Of a DNA stretch of 64,000 bases, positions 34,645-43,070 are shown in pieces (position 1 is the first letter of the stretch; the number at the start of each line of letters is the position of its first letter). Origin of the DNA: Rhizobium altiplani (GTDB taxonomy: Bacteria; Pseudomonadota; Alphaproteobacteria; Rhizobiales; Rhizobiaceae); NCBI RefSeq assembly GCF_001542405.1, contig NZ_LNCD01000105.1, positions 1 to 64,000 of the forward strand, written 5' to 3'. Made by a program: the position numbers and the translations under genes. The notes below the pieces were generated by a model. The model had not been told where the DNA came from. It saw nothing but the letters and a program-made list of their open reading frames with translations, and did not search any database.

Positions 34645-35061
34645 ATGAGTGGCGCCGTCGTCAACCTGAAGAACAAGGCCCCCGGCATTCGTCGAGACGT
34701 CGATCTCAGCAACCTCGACTTCAACAATTGCCCGGTCCGGGACATGATGCAGCAGATTGGCGGCAAGTGGTCGACACTGATGCTCGAGGCGCTGTCGCAA
34801 CGTCCGTATCGCTTCGGCGAATTACGGCGGATGATTCCGGATATCTCGCAGCGCATGCTGACACAGACCCTAAGGGATCTGCAGCGTGACGGTTACATCG
34901 AGCGGGAAGTGTTTCCTACGAAACCGCCGAGCGTCGAGTACCGGATGACTGATCTCGGCCGCTCGCTTTACAGCACGCTCGCCTTGCTACTGAACTGGGC
35001 GGAGGCAAACCATGACGCGGTTCGCGCCGCCCGGCTACGATTCGATTCAGCCAGCCTCTGA
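34645..35061 (+). CDS. HxlR-family transcriptional regulator (QorR/YtfH-like)
   Basis: A 138-residue winged-helix repressor. The family motif NCPVRDMMQQIGGKWSTLML has the single cysteine (about residue 29) that in QorR-type members senses oxidants or quinones; FGELRRMIPDISQRMLTQTL is the recognition part. It is divergent from the quinone reductase gene with 119 bases between, where GTTACC and GGGAAC at 34630-34646 form an imperfect inverted repeat next to its start. The last 15 bases overlap the convergent MFS gene. Confidence 0.9.
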   Translation: MSGAVVNLKNKAPGIRRDVDLSNLDFNNCPVRDMMQQIGGKWSTLMLEALSQRPYRFGELRRMIPDISQRMLTQTLRDLQRDGYIEREVFPTKPPSVEYRMTDLGRSLYSTLALLLNWAEANHDAVRAARLRFDSASL

Positions 35062-36276
35062 GACTGCCTGCCGGCCGCGGCCTTCGGTCAGGAACAGAAG
35101 GAACGCAAAGGCTGGGAAGCAGAAGCCGATCCACGCGGTCATCGTCCAGCCGCCGGTCGCGTAGGCCCAGCCGCCCACGGCGGATCCGATCGCACCGCCC
35201 GTAAAGAACGTCGCCATGTAGAGACCGTTCAGGCGGCTGCGATGCTCGGCGCTGATCGCGTAGACGGCGCGCTGGCCGCAGACCAGATTGGTGGTTACGC
35301 CGAAATCAAGCAGGATTGCTGCAGCGGTCAGCAAAAGCAGCGCCGTCAGCGACCCATCGGTGGCGAACTGACTGATGAGAAAGGCCGACATTCCAAGCAG
35401 CATCGCCAGCGTCGAAGCAGCCTTCGTCAGTCCACGGTCGGCGAGCCGTCCAGCGATTGGCGACGCAATGGCGCCGGCGGCACCGGCCAGCGCGAACAAG
35501 GCGATGCCATTCTGCGTCAGCCCGAACTCAGGGCCTGCAAGCAGCAGGGGCGTCGTGGTCCAGAATAGGCTGAACGCACCGAACATCCCGGCCTGGTAGA
35601 GCGCGCGACGCTGAAGAATGCGCGAATGGAGGGCGAGATCCGCCATCGAGGCGAGCAGTCTGCCGTAGCTCAGTCTGGTGTGGGGAACACGGACCGGAAG
35701 GTTGGCTCTCAGGATGACAACGAGCGCGATCATGAGCGCCGCGGTCACGAAGTAGACCATGTGCCAGGAGGTTGCTTCGGCAACGAAGCTGGCGAAGGGC
35801 CGGGCCAGCATGATGCCACAGAGAAGGCCGCTCATGACGTTGCCGACGACGCGACCGCGCGTTGCGTCCGGCGCCATATGGGCGGCAAAGGGGACAAGTA
35901 CCTGGACGGCAACCGATGCAAGGCCGATGCAGAGCGATGCCAGAAGAAACATCATCGGTGTCGAGGACAGTGCCGCGCCGACCAAAGCGACCGCAGAGAT
36001 GGCGATGAGCGTCAGCACAAGTCTGCGGTTTTCCAGGAGATCGCCGAGCGGAACGATCAGCAGAAGGCCGAGGCCGTAGCCGATTTGCGTCAGGGTGACG
36101 ATCAGGCCGGTTGCCGCCGGTGTGAAGCCGAGGGATACGCTGATCGGGCCGGCGAGCGGCTGGCCGTAATAGAGATTGGCCGCGACCAGTCCACAGGCGG
36201 CCGCAAAAAGAAACGTCATTAAAGGCGAGATCGTCTGCGGCGCGACAGTTTCCCGCGTGGTATTCGAAAGGCTCAT
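35047..36276 (-). CDS. Major facilitator superfamily drug/arabinose-type exporter
   Basis: A 409-residue membrane protein with 12 predicted segments. The loop 2-3 motif is GLGLLLIVPLGDLLENRRLV and the start LFAACGLVAANLYYGQPLAG is characteristic of a YgaY/YtbD-like MFS group. ATG 36276 is the first methionine of the conserved part. It lies just downstream of a TetR gene on the same strand, suggesting repression of a pump by that TetR protein. Substrate unknown. Its 3' end overlaps the convergent HxlR gene by 15 bases. Confidence 0.87.
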   Translation of the reverse strand: MSLSNTTRETVAPQTISPLMTFLFAAACGLVAANLYYGQPLAGPISVSLGFTPAATGLIVTLTQIGYGLGLLLIVPLGDLLENRRLVLTLIAISAVALVGAALSSTPMMFLLASLCIGLASVAVQVLVPFAAHMAPDATRGRVVGNVMSGLLCGIMLARPFASFVAEATSWHMVYFVTAALMIALVVILRANLPVRVPHTRLSYGRLLASMADLALHSRILQRRALYQAGMFGAFSLFWTTTPLLLAGPEFGLTQNGIALFALAGAAGAIASPIAGRLADRGLTKAASTLAMLLGMSAFLISQFATDGSLTALLLLTAAAILLDFGVTTNLVCGQRAVYAISAEHRSRLNGLYMATFFTGGAIGSAVGGWAYATGGWTMTAWIGFCFPAFAFLLFLTEGRGRQAVSEAG

Positions 36277-36344
36277 AATAGGCTCCGGTGGGGCTCGGAT
36301 GATCAAAAAGCTTGTGCGTTGAGGCGGGTCGATCGCAACCCGAT

Positions 36345-36962
36345 TCACGCCAGGAGCTTCATTGCAGTCTCGGCGACAGCGACCATTTCTTCCTCGCTGC
36401 GTCCCGTCTTGCCAACCACCCGCATTCCCTTGGTAACGCAAAGCAGGGTACGGGCGGTGGCCGCGGCGTCAATCTCGTCGGCGATCGAGCCATCGCTTTG
36501 GCCGAGGCGGAGGAGATCGCCGATCAGCGCCTCATTGGCTGCAAACGCAGCTGCGACACGGTCTGCAGCCTTTGCGTCGAAAAGTGCCAGGTCGTTCGCA
36601 CTGCTGACGACAAGACAGCCGCACCGACCGGAGGCGCCATGCGAGGAGAGCGCATAATGGGCCAAGACTTCGCGGATTTTCTCACGGCCGGTTGCGGCCT
36701 TTGCCATGCGTGCGTCCAGAAGGCTGCGACGAACAGCGCGGTATCGGTCGAAGGCTGCGAGGAATATGCCGCGCTTGTCCTTGAAGGCCTTGTAGACGCT
36801 GCCGGAGGCAAGGCCCATGGCTTCGGTAAGTTCGCTGATCGACGCGGCATGATAGCCGCGCTCGGAAAATACCTGCAGCGCCTTGTCGAGCGCCGCGTCG
36901 CGATCGAATTCGCGCGGTCTGCCGCGTGTCCGGGTCGTTTCAATAAGGGTCGCCGTGGTCAT
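36345..36962 (-). CDS. TetR-family transcriptional regulator
   Basis: A 205-residue repressor. The N-terminal helix-turn-helix is ALQVFSERGYHAASISELTE followed by AMGLASGSVYKAFKDK. The C-terminal ligand domain contains Cys pairs (RCGCLVVSSAN) typical of a TetR subgroup controlling pumps or reductases. The message continues 68 bases later into the MFS exporter, its likely target. Start codon ATG 36962 follows an AT-rich stretch (AATTAGGAAATGATCGTTTC) that could hold the operator. Confidence 0.9.
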   Translation of the reverse strand: MTTATLIETTRTRGRPREFDRDAALDKALQVFSERGYHAASISELTEAMGLASGSVYKAFKDKRGIFLAAFDRYRAVRRSLLDARMAKAATGREKIREVLAHYALSSHGASGRCGCLVVSSANDLALFDAKAADRVAAAFAANEALIGDLLRLGQSDGSIADEIDAAATARTLLCVTKGMRVVGKTGRSEEEMVAVAETAMKLLA

Positions 36963-37022
36963 GGCCGACCTAATTAGGAAATGATCGTTTCCAAATCAAG
37001 CGAAACTTTTGCACGCAGCAAA

Positions 37023-37940
37023 TCAGAGATCGAGAACCCAGGTTTGACCGTTTTCCTCGGGCCCGAACATCCGGTGTCTCTCTTCGGAGACAAGGCGGAA
37101 GCCGGCCTTCAAATATATGCCGCGCGCGGCATGCAGGATGTCGTTCGTCCATAGCGATAACTGTCGATACCGCTTTGCCCGGGCAAAGCGAATGCACTCG
37201 CCGACCAGCATCTTGCCGAGTCCGAGGCCGCGCGCCGCCTCGTCCACATAGAGCAGGCGAAGCTTCGCAACGCCATCGCCACCATTGGTGACAAGGATCG
37301 AGCCGATGTTGATGCCTCCACGCTCGGCAATCCAGCAATACTCCTTCGACGGATCGAAATTCGCCAGGAACTTGCCGGCGACCTCTGCAACGAGGCCCTC
37401 GAAGCGCATGTCCCAGCCGTATTCCTCGGCGTAAGCCTTGCCCTGGCTTTGGACGATCCAGCCGATGTCGCCGGGCCGGTGTGCGCGGATGATCAAGGGC
37501 GGGGGCGCGGCCTCGGGATCCAATAGCCCCCGAATAGCGGTCATCGCGGCCACGACGCTTTGCGGTTCGCCGTCGACGAGGTTAGCGAAGCGCTCTGCTA
37601 TTTGAGTGTTGGAGCGACGGCCAAGTTCCTCGAATTGAATGTGTCCCCTGGTGGTGACAGAGATGATTTGACTGCGAAGGTCGTCGGGATCGGCCGTTGT
37701 TTCGATCAGGCCATTGGAGCGGAAGCGTTTGAGAATTCTGCTGAGATAGGCGGGGTCGAGTTGCAGGTCGCGTGCCAACGCGACCGCGGTGACGCCCTTG
37801 CGCGAGCCGATCTCGAAAAGGACGCGCGCGTCCGTCAGCGTGAAATCGGTGTCTAGGTAGGCCCGGTTCAGGACCCCCAGGAAGTTTGTGTAAAAGCGAT
37901 TGAAGTCGCGGGCAGCGTCGATCAAGCCAGAATCGGACAT
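37023..37940 (-). CDS. MarR-type regulator fused to a GNAT acetyltransferase
   Basis: A 305-residue two-domain protein. Residues 1-145 are a MarR winged helix (DARVLFEIGSRKGVTAVALA, LQLDPAYLSRILKRFRSNGL, ADPDDLRSQ). Residues 150-305 are a GNAT domain with the acetyl-CoA loop DEAARGLGLGKMLVGECIRF. Such fusions are widespread but poorly characterised; acetylation of a metabolite and regulation of the same pathway is a fair guess. ATG 37940 has AGGAGG upstream, lying within a large palindrome. It follows the Asp/Glu racemase gene on the same strand. Confidence 0.88.
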   Translation of the reverse strand: MSDSGLIDAARDFNRFYTNFLGVLNRAYLDTDFTLTDARVLFEIGSRKGVTAVALARDLQLDPAYLSRILKRFRSNGLIETTADPDDLRSQIISVTTRGHIQFEELGRRSNTQIAERFANLVDGEPQSVVAAMTAIRGLLDPEAAPPPLIIRAHRPGDIGWIVQSQGKAYAEEYGWDMRFEGLVAEVAGKFLANFDPSKEYCWIAERGGINIGSILVTNGGDGVAKLRLLYVDEAARGLGLGKMLVGECIRFARAKRYRQLSLWTNDILHAARGIYLKAGFRLVSEERHRMFGPEENGQTWVLDL

Positions 37941-37971
37941 GGACAAAACCTCCTGATAGGAGATTTTGTCC
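37941..37971. promoter_or_regulatory. 14-bp inverted repeat covering the ribosome site of the MarR-GNAT gene
   Basis: GGACAAAACCTCCT at 37941-37954 is mirrored at 37958-37971 with one mismatch around a 3-base centre. It includes the AGGAGG ribosome site (complement of 37949-37954) and abuts the start codon, so it could be an autoregulatory operator or an RNA hairpin hiding the ribosome site. Confidence 0.6.
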
Positions 37972-37980
37972 TGCTTTTAT

Positions 37981-38007
37981 TTGACGTAGTCAACTAATTT
38001 GTTGACT
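37981..38007. promoter_or_regulatory. Clustered TTGAC/GTCAA half-sites before the MarR-GNAT gene
   Basis: TTGAC (37981-37985) and GTCAA (37989-37993) form one palindrome; AGTCAAC (37988-37994) and GTTGACT (38001-38007) form a second. They sit between the racemase stop codon and the MarR-GNAT start, where a MarR operator would be expected. Confidence 0.45.
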
Positions 38008-38726
38008 TAGGCAGCGGCGATCACGCGGGCTTGTTCGTCGCCAAGTGCGAACTCGACAGCGGCTCGAGCATGGATCTCGGTTGTGTCGAAGCCGGGCAGG
38101 GGCAGATGTTTCGGGTCAAGGATGAGGCAGATTTCCGTGCAACCAAGAATGATGCTGTCCGCGCCCTTGGCGCGCTCGCGTTCGATCATCTGCATGAGCT
38201 TATCGCGTGAGCTATCGAGCACCTTGCCGGCGCAGAGCTCATTGAAGATGATATCATGGACGGACGTGCGGTCGGCGGCCTCGGGAACCACGACGTTAAC
38301 GCCCAGGCTCTTCATGCGGTTGGCATAGAAACCGTGTTCCATGGTGTATCGTGTGGCGAGCAGCAGCGGGCGCTTGCGCCCGGCTGCCTTCAGAGACTTC
38401 GCGGTCTCGTCGATGATGTGGATCAGCGGCACGGAGATGCGGGAGGCGACCTGATCGGCAATCAGATGCATTGTGTTCGTGCAGATCAGCATGCAGCGGG
38501 CGCCGGCGATCTGCAGGTGCAGAGCCACGTCGCCGAGACGGCTTGCTGCAGAGTCCCAGTCACCCGCCTTTTGCATAGAGACGATCTCGTCGAAATTGAC
38601 GGAATGCATCAGGAGGTCAGCCGAGGTGAGCCCGCCGCGGCGCTCGCGTACCATTTCATTGATCAGGCGATAGTAGACCGCCGAGCTTTCGAAGCTCATT
38701 CCGCCAATTAGTCCGATTGTCTGCAT
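38007..38726 (-). CDS. Aspartate/glutamate racemase family protein
   Basis: A 239-residue member of the Asp/Glu racemase superfamily (YgeA-like). It starts TIGLIGGMSFESSAVYYRLI; the two catalytic cysteines are in ICTNTMHL near residue 82 and LGCTEICLIL near 197. It interconverts D and L forms of an acidic or other amino acid in the cytoplasm. Divergent from an Lrp/AsnC regulator across a clear inverted repeat, which suggests amino-acid-responsive control. The MarR-GNAT gene lies 66 bases downstream on the same strand. Confidence 0.9.
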   Translation of the reverse strand: MQTIGLIGGMSFESSAVYYRLINEMVRERRGGLTSADLLMHSVNFDEIVSMQKAGDWDSAASRLGDVALHLQIAGARCMLICTNTMHLIADQVASRISVPLIHIIDETAKSLKAAGRKRPLLLATRYTMEHGFYANRMKSLGVNVVVPEAADRTSVHDIIFNELCAGKVLDSSRDKLMQMIERERAKGADSIILGCTEICLILDPKHLPLPGFDTTEIHARAAVEFALGDEQARVIAAA

Positions 38727-38831
38727 TTTTGTTATGCTCCCGTCTGGAATTTCGTAGTGGCGAGATCATGCATCGAACCTCGCGCAAATGGTTTGCTTTC
38801 TTTGTCTCAAACTCTTCATTGGCGCGGCATT

Positions 38832-38859
38832 TTTGCGTATAATCTCCAAATTACGCAAA
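38832..38859. promoter_or_regulatory. Perfect 8-bp inverted repeat between racemase and Lrp/AsnC genes
   Basis: TTTGCGTA at 38832-38839 and TACGCAAA at 38852-38859 flank 12 AT-rich bases. Position (28 bases before the regulator start) and form suit an autoregulatory Lrp/AsnC site. Confidence 0.6.
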
Positions 38860-38886
38860 CTGCAGCCGTGAAATTTCCGAAGCACC

Positions 38887-39351
38887 ATGCTTGATGACCG
38901 CGATCGACGAATCCTAGAATATTTGCAGACCGATGCGGGCATTTCGGTGACGGAGCTTGCTGAAAGGGTCGCACTATCGGTCTCTGCCTGTTCTCGCCGC
39001 ATCCAACGGCTGGAGGAGAGCGGCCATATCGCGCGGCGGATTGTGGTGCTTGACCGTGAGAAAATGGGCGTGCCGACGACGGTATTTGCGCTGATCAAGA
39101 CGGCACACCATGCCGACGAGTGGATCGAGGCGTTTCGCCGGGCGATCAGCAGCATACCGGAGATCGTCGAGGCGCATCGGCTTACCGGCAACCACGACTA
39201 TATTCTGAAGATCGTGCTCCCACGCGTCGAGCACTACGACGTGATCTATAAGCAGATCGTCCGCAAGATCGAACTCTTCGATGTGTCCGCGTCCATATCG
39301 ATGGAATTGCTGAAAAGCGGGACATCGATCCCTGTTGCCTATGCAGACTGA
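38887..39351 (+). CDS. Lrp/AsnC-family transcriptional regulator
   Basis: A 154-residue feast/famine regulator. The helix-turn-helix is LDDRDRRILEYLQTDAGISV and TELAERVALSVSACSRRIQR; the C-terminal RAM/ACT effector domain spans residues 65-150 (EAHRLTGNHDYILKIVLP). Divergent to the amino-acid racemase gene, so racemase control by the racemised amino acid is likely. Ordinary length for the family. Confidence 0.93.
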   Translation: MLDDRDRRILEYLQTDAGISVTELAERVALSVSACSRRIQRLEESGHIARRIVVLDREKMGVPTTVFALIKTAHHADEWIEAFRRAISSIPEIVEAHRLTGNHDYILKIVLPRVEHYDVIYKQIVRKIELFDVSASISMELLKSGTSIPVAYAD

Positions 39352-39480
39352 GTGACCCCGACACCAAATTGAGCATTCGTGACCACCGCCTAGAGCAGGC
39401 GAGCTATGCCCAAACAGTGATTGAAAGCCGCGCGCGACCAACGACATTGGCTATAGCGAAGTGGCACGGAAAGGCAGCTC

Positions 39481-40752
39481 ATGAGCGAACACCATGTTGT
39501 GGTTGTCGGCGGCGGCTTCGGCGGCCTGCAGTTGGTCAACGATCTAAAGGGTGCGGGCATCCGGATCACGTTGATTGACCGGCGCAATCATCATCTCTTC
39601 CAACCGCTCCTTTACCAGGTGGCGACGACAATCCTTTCCACCTCTGAGATCGCCTGGCCCATTCGCCATCTCTATAGCGACCGCCAAGACGTGACGACGT
39701 TGCTGGGCGAAGTCGTCGGTGTCGATACTGACGTAAAGGAAGTTTCTTTACGCAACGGCACTACGTTGCGTTATGACACGCTCGTCCTCGCCACGGGGGC
39801 AACGCACGCCTATTTCGGGCGAGACGACTGGGAGGCGGTGGCCCCCGGTCTGAAGACGCTGGAGGATGCAACGACGATCCGCCGGCGCATGTTGCTCGCA
39901 TTCGAGCGGGCGGAGACCGAGACCAATCCTGCCGTGCGCGACGCATTGTTGACCTTCACTATCGTCGGCGCCGGGCCGACGGGGGTCGAGCTTGCCGGGA
40001 TCATCGCCGAGCTTGCACGCAAGACCCTGCCGCGCGAATTCCGCAATATCGATACGCGCAAGACACGGGTCGTGCTGGTCGAGGCGGGGCCGCGCGTGCT
40101 TCCGACCTTTGCCGAGGAGCTTTCCGACTATGCCAGCAAAGCCCTCCAGGAACTCGGCGTCGAGCTGCATATCGGCGAGCGTGTCCTGGAGTGCACGGCA
40201 GACGGTGTCGAGACGAGCGAGGAGTTCATTCCGAGCCGCACGATCGTCTGGGCTGCAGGCGTACAGGCATCGCCCGCAGCCAAGTGGCTCGATGTTCCGG
40301 CCGATCGAGCAGGGCGAGTCGTCGTCGAGAAAGATTTGACGGCACCGGAGCATCCGGATGTCTTTGTTGTCGGGGACACGGCTTCCGTCATTCGGGAAAG
40401 TGGCGCTCCCGTCCCGGGGATCGCGCCTGCGGCCAAACAACAAGGCGCTTATGTCGCAAAGGTCATCCGCGCGCGTCTTGCGGGAAACCCTGCGCCCGCA
40501 CCGTTCCGCTATCGCCATCAGGGCAGTCTTGCGACGATCGGTCGAAGCGCGGCCATCATCGATTTCGGTCGGATCAAGCTGAAAGGCTGGATCGCCTGGT
40601 GGATATGGGGCATCGCCCACATCTACTTCCTGATCGGGACGCGTTCGCGTTTTGCCGTGGCTTGGAGTTGGCTCTGGATTTACCTGAGCGGCCAGCACAG
40701 CGCGCGGTTGATCACCCAGAAGGAAACGATGCGCGACGATAGCAGCGCATAG
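39481..40752 (+). CDS. ndh: Type II NADH dehydrogenase (NDH-2)
   Basis: A 423-residue flavoprotein that passes electrons from NADH to quinone without pumping protons. FAD motif GGGFGGLQ is at residues 11-18, the family start HHLFQPLLYQVATTILSTSE follows, and the NADH-binding GAGPTGVELAG is near residue 163. The C-terminal 60 residues hold hydrophobic stretches (WIAWWIWGIAHIYFLIG) expected to bind the membrane. Ribosome site GGAAAGGCAG. A bidirectional terminator follows. E. coli Ndh is about the same length. Confidence 0.92.
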   Translation: MSEHHVVVVGGGFGGLQLVNDLKGAGIRITLIDRRNHHLFQPLLYQVATTILSTSEIAWPIRHLYSDRQDVTTLLGEVVGVDTDVKEVSLRNGTTLRYDTLVLATGATHAYFGRDDWEAVAPGLKTLEDATTIRRRMLLAFERAETETNPAVRDALLTFTIVGAGPTGVELAGIIAELARKTLPREFRNIDTRKTRVVLVEAGPRVLPTFAEELSDYASKALQELGVELHIGERVLECTADGVETSEEFIPSRTIVWAAGVQASPAAKWLDVPADRAGRVVVEKDLTAPEHPDVFVVGDTASVIRESGAPVPGIAPAAKQQGAYVAKVIRARLAGNPAPAPFRYRHQGSLATIGRSAAIIDFGRIKLKGWIAWWIWGIAHIYFLIGTRSRFAVAWSWLWIYLSGQHSARLITQKETMRDDSSA

Positions 40753-40781
40753 AAAGGGCGGCGGCTCAAGGCCGCCCTTTC
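40752..40781. terminator. Bidirectional terminator between convergent ndh and alcohol dehydrogenase
   Basis: GAAAGGGCGGC (40752-40762) pairs with GCCGCCCTTTC (40771-40781) around 8 bases. The A- and T-runs within the stem can serve both strands. Confidence 0.75.
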
Positions 40782-40787
40782 CCATTA

Positions 40788-41834
40788 TCAAGCTGCCAGC
40801 GAGGCGATGTCGATGACGAAGCGGTAACGAACGTCGCTCTTCAGAACGCGTTCATAGGCCTCGTTGACCTGCTGGATGTTGATCGTCTCGATCTCGGAGA
40901 CGATGTTGTGCTTGCCGCAGAAGTCCAGCATTTCCTGGGTTTCCTTGATTGAGCCGATCATCGAGCCGGAAATGCTCTTGCGGCCCGGGACCAGCGAAAA
41001 TGCATGAACCGGGATCGCGTTTTCCGGGATGCCGACGACCACAAATGCTCCGTCCACCTTCAGAAGGCCAAGATAAGCGTTCCAATCGATCTCGGCGCTG
41101 ACCGTGCAGATGATCAGGTCAAATGTACCGGCAAGCTTCTTGAACGTCTCCTCGTCGCTGGTCGCATAGTATTCCTTGGCACCGAGCTTGAGGCCGTCTT
41201 CCTTCTTGGAAAGGCTCTGCGAGAGGACGGTGATGTCAGCACCCATGGCCGCGCCGAGCTTGACGCCCATGTGACCGAGGCCGCCCATGCCGACGATTGC
41301 GACCTTCTTGCCTGGTCCGGCATTCCAGTGACGCAGCGGCGAGTAGAGCGTGATGCCGGCGCAGAGCAGCGGGGCCGAGGCGTCGAGCGGAAGGTTGTCC
41401 GGAATGGACATGACGTAACCTTCCTTGACGACGATCGAGTCGGAGTAACCGCCTTGAGTGCGCGTCTTGCCATCGGCTTCGAAGTCGTTGTAGGTGCCGA
41501 CCAGGCCGGGCATATATTGTTCGCGGTCGAGGTCGCGGGCTGCACAGCCGACGCAGCTGTCGACGAAGCAGCCAACGCCGACACGGTCGCCGGCCTTGAA
41601 TCTGGTGACGGCCGAGCCGACGGCCGAGACGATGCCGGCGATCTCGTGGCCCGGCACGATCGGATAGACCGCATTCTTCCATTCGTTGCGGACGGTGTGG
41701 ATGTCCGAATGGCAGATGCCGGCGAACTTGATGTCGATCACGACGTCATCGGCATTGGGTTCGCGGCGCTCGAAGGTGAAGGGCGTAAGCGGCTTGGACG
41801 CGTCGGTGGCAGCATAGCCTTTTGCAATGGCCAT
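40788..41834 (-). CDS. Zinc-type NADP-dependent alcohol dehydrogenase (YahK/CAD-like)
   Basis: A 348-residue medium-chain dehydrogenase. Catalytic zinc ligands are present: Cys in GICHSDIH (about residue 40), HE in VPGHEIAG (about 62) and Cys in LLCAGITLYSPL (about 157). The Rossmann motif is GMGGLGHMGVK. The usual four-cysteine structural zinc lobe is altered: DSCVGCAARDLDREQYMPG keeps only the first two cysteines, with Arg and Met at the others. Ribosome site AAAGGAAG precedes ATG 41834. Divergent from an AraC-type regulator, its probable activator. Likely substrates are aldehydes or aromatic alcohols. Confidence 0.9.
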   Translation of the reverse strand: MAIAKGYAATDASKPLTPFTFERREPNADDVVIDIKFAGICHSDIHTVRNEWKNAVYPIVPGHEIAGIVSAVGSAVTRFKAGDRVGVGCFVDSCVGCAARDLDREQYMPGLVGTYNDFEADGKTRTQGGYSDSIVVKEGYVMSIPDNLPLDASAPLLCAGITLYSPLRHWNAGPGKKVAIVGMGGLGHMGVKLGAAMGADITVLSQSLSKKEDGLKLGAKEYYATSDEETFKKLAGTFDLIICTVSAEIDWNAYLGLLKVDGAFVVVGIPENAIPVHAFSLVPGRKSISGSMIGSIKETQEMLDFCGKHNIVSEIETINIQQVNEAYERVLKSDVRYRFVIDIASLAA

Positions 41835-42023
41835 CTAAGACTTCCTTTCGGGTTGCTGAGGTGATGGCAGACCATGCACCGGATCGATGTCGATGCGTTA
41901 GAGCGATACTCCGAGCTTCTTGCACGATCCTGCAAAAGTGACAGGCGGGCCTATTTTCGCGGGAGCAAAGCTGTCCTACATAGTGCGCATCTCTCCGAGG
42001 CGATACATAAAGGGTTCGCTCGT

Positions 42024-42929
42024 ATGACTCTGCCGTTCAATCCCTATCAGGAAATCGTCTCCATTGCCGCGCGCCATCTCGGCGACGACGGGGAGTGCAG
42101 GACCGCGATCGAAAGCGTGGGGATAAGTCGGCGCACTTCACCAAGCGCCCCCTGCCACGGCAGCTACCGCCCTTGCATCGCCCTTGTTATCCAAGGCGCC
42201 AAGAGCCTGCGCCTCGGCACCGACGTCATCAATTACGGGCCTGGCGACTACCTGCTGACATCGCTCGACCTGCCGGTGACATGGCGAGTGGTGGAGGCAA
42301 GCCCCGAGGTTCCGCATTTCTGCCTGACGCTCGCCATCAACAGCGAGAAGGTTCTCGATCTCTTGAGCCGCGCCGAAATTCCGCGGCCAACCGCGCCCGT
42401 TGGAGGACGCGGGATCGTCGTGAATGTCGCGACGCCCGAGCTCTTGGACGCGGCAGTGCGACTGCTACGTTTGCTCGATAGTCCAAAGGACATCGCGGCG
42501 ATGGCGCCGCTGATAGAGCAGGAGATTCTATATCGGGTTCTTACCGGCCCGGACGGTGGCCGGCTGATCAATATTGCGGTCGCCGACAGTCACGGCAACC
42601 GCATTGCACGCGCCATCGCATGGTTGCGGCAAAACTTTGCCCAGCCGCTGCGCATCGAGGATCTCGCGGAGCAGGTCAACATGAGCGTGTCGTCCTTCCA
42701 TCACCATTTCAAGTCGATCACCGCGATCACGCCGGTGCAATACCAGAAGCAGTTGCGATTGCATGAGGCGCGGCGTCTAATGCTGATCGAGCGGCTGGAT
42801 GCCGGGACGGCAGGGCATCGCGTCGGCTATCAGAGCCCGTCGCAGTTCAGCCGCGAATACAGCCGTGTCTACGGCATGTCCCCGGTGAGAGACGTCGAGG
42901 CGGCACGCGAGCCTTCTGACGACGCCTGA
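42024..42929 (+). CDS. AraC-family transcriptional regulator
   Basis: A 301-residue regulator. The N-terminal AraC_N-type cupin domain (residues 10-180) shows CIALVIQGAKSLRLG and YGPGDYLLTSLDLPV; the C-terminal double helix-turn-helix has LRIEDLAEQVNMSVSSFHHH and GYQSPSQFSREYSRVYG. ATG 42024 begins the conserved part with AAAGGG upstream; an in-frame ATG at 41874 would add 50 unlike residues. It faces away from the alcohol dehydrogenase gene, the pattern seen for YqhC/yqhD-like aldehyde-response pairs, which supports control of that gene. Confidence 0.9.
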   Translation: MTLPFNPYQEIVSIAARHLGDDGECRTAIESVGISRRTSPSAPCHGSYRPCIALVIQGAKSLRLGTDVINYGPGDYLLTSLDLPVTWRVVEASPEVPHFCLTLAINSEKVLDLLSRAEIPRPTAPVGGRGIVVNVATPELLDAAVRLLRLLDSPKDIAAMAPLIEQEILYRVLTGPDGGRLINIAVADSHGNRIARAIAWLRQNFAQPLRIEDLAEQVNMSVSSFHHHFKSITAITPVQYQKQLRLHEARRLMLIERLDAGTAGHRVGYQSPSQFSREYSRVYGMSPVRDVEAAREPSDDA

Positions 42930-42999
42930 GTAGTGCGCTGTAGGCAGCGACGGTCGCGCCTATAGCGCACAAGGACGCTGAAATTTTCGTGCCATGCCG

Positions 43000-43054
43000 C
43001 TTGACGCGCACAGTGGTTTGCAGCATAAAGCCTGCGAACCGTACCGTACGGTAC
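43000..43054 (+). promoter_or_regulatory. Predicted promoter and perfect palindromic operator before tetR-ilvC
   Basis: CTTGAC at 43000-43005 and CATAAA at 43024-43029 (18-base spacer) suit a housekeeping promoter. Just past the expected start lies GTACCGTACGGTAC (43041-43054), a perfect 14-base palindrome, 16 bases before the TetR start codon. A TetR dimer bound there would block this promoter. Confidence 0.6.
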
Positions 43055-43070
43055 TATTGGGAGTGAGGCC

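Noticed and set aside
34630..34646. Imperfect GTTACC/GGGAAC repeat as an HxlR operator
   Set aside because: Position is good but the arms match poorly, so it is only mentioned with the regulator and not listed separately.
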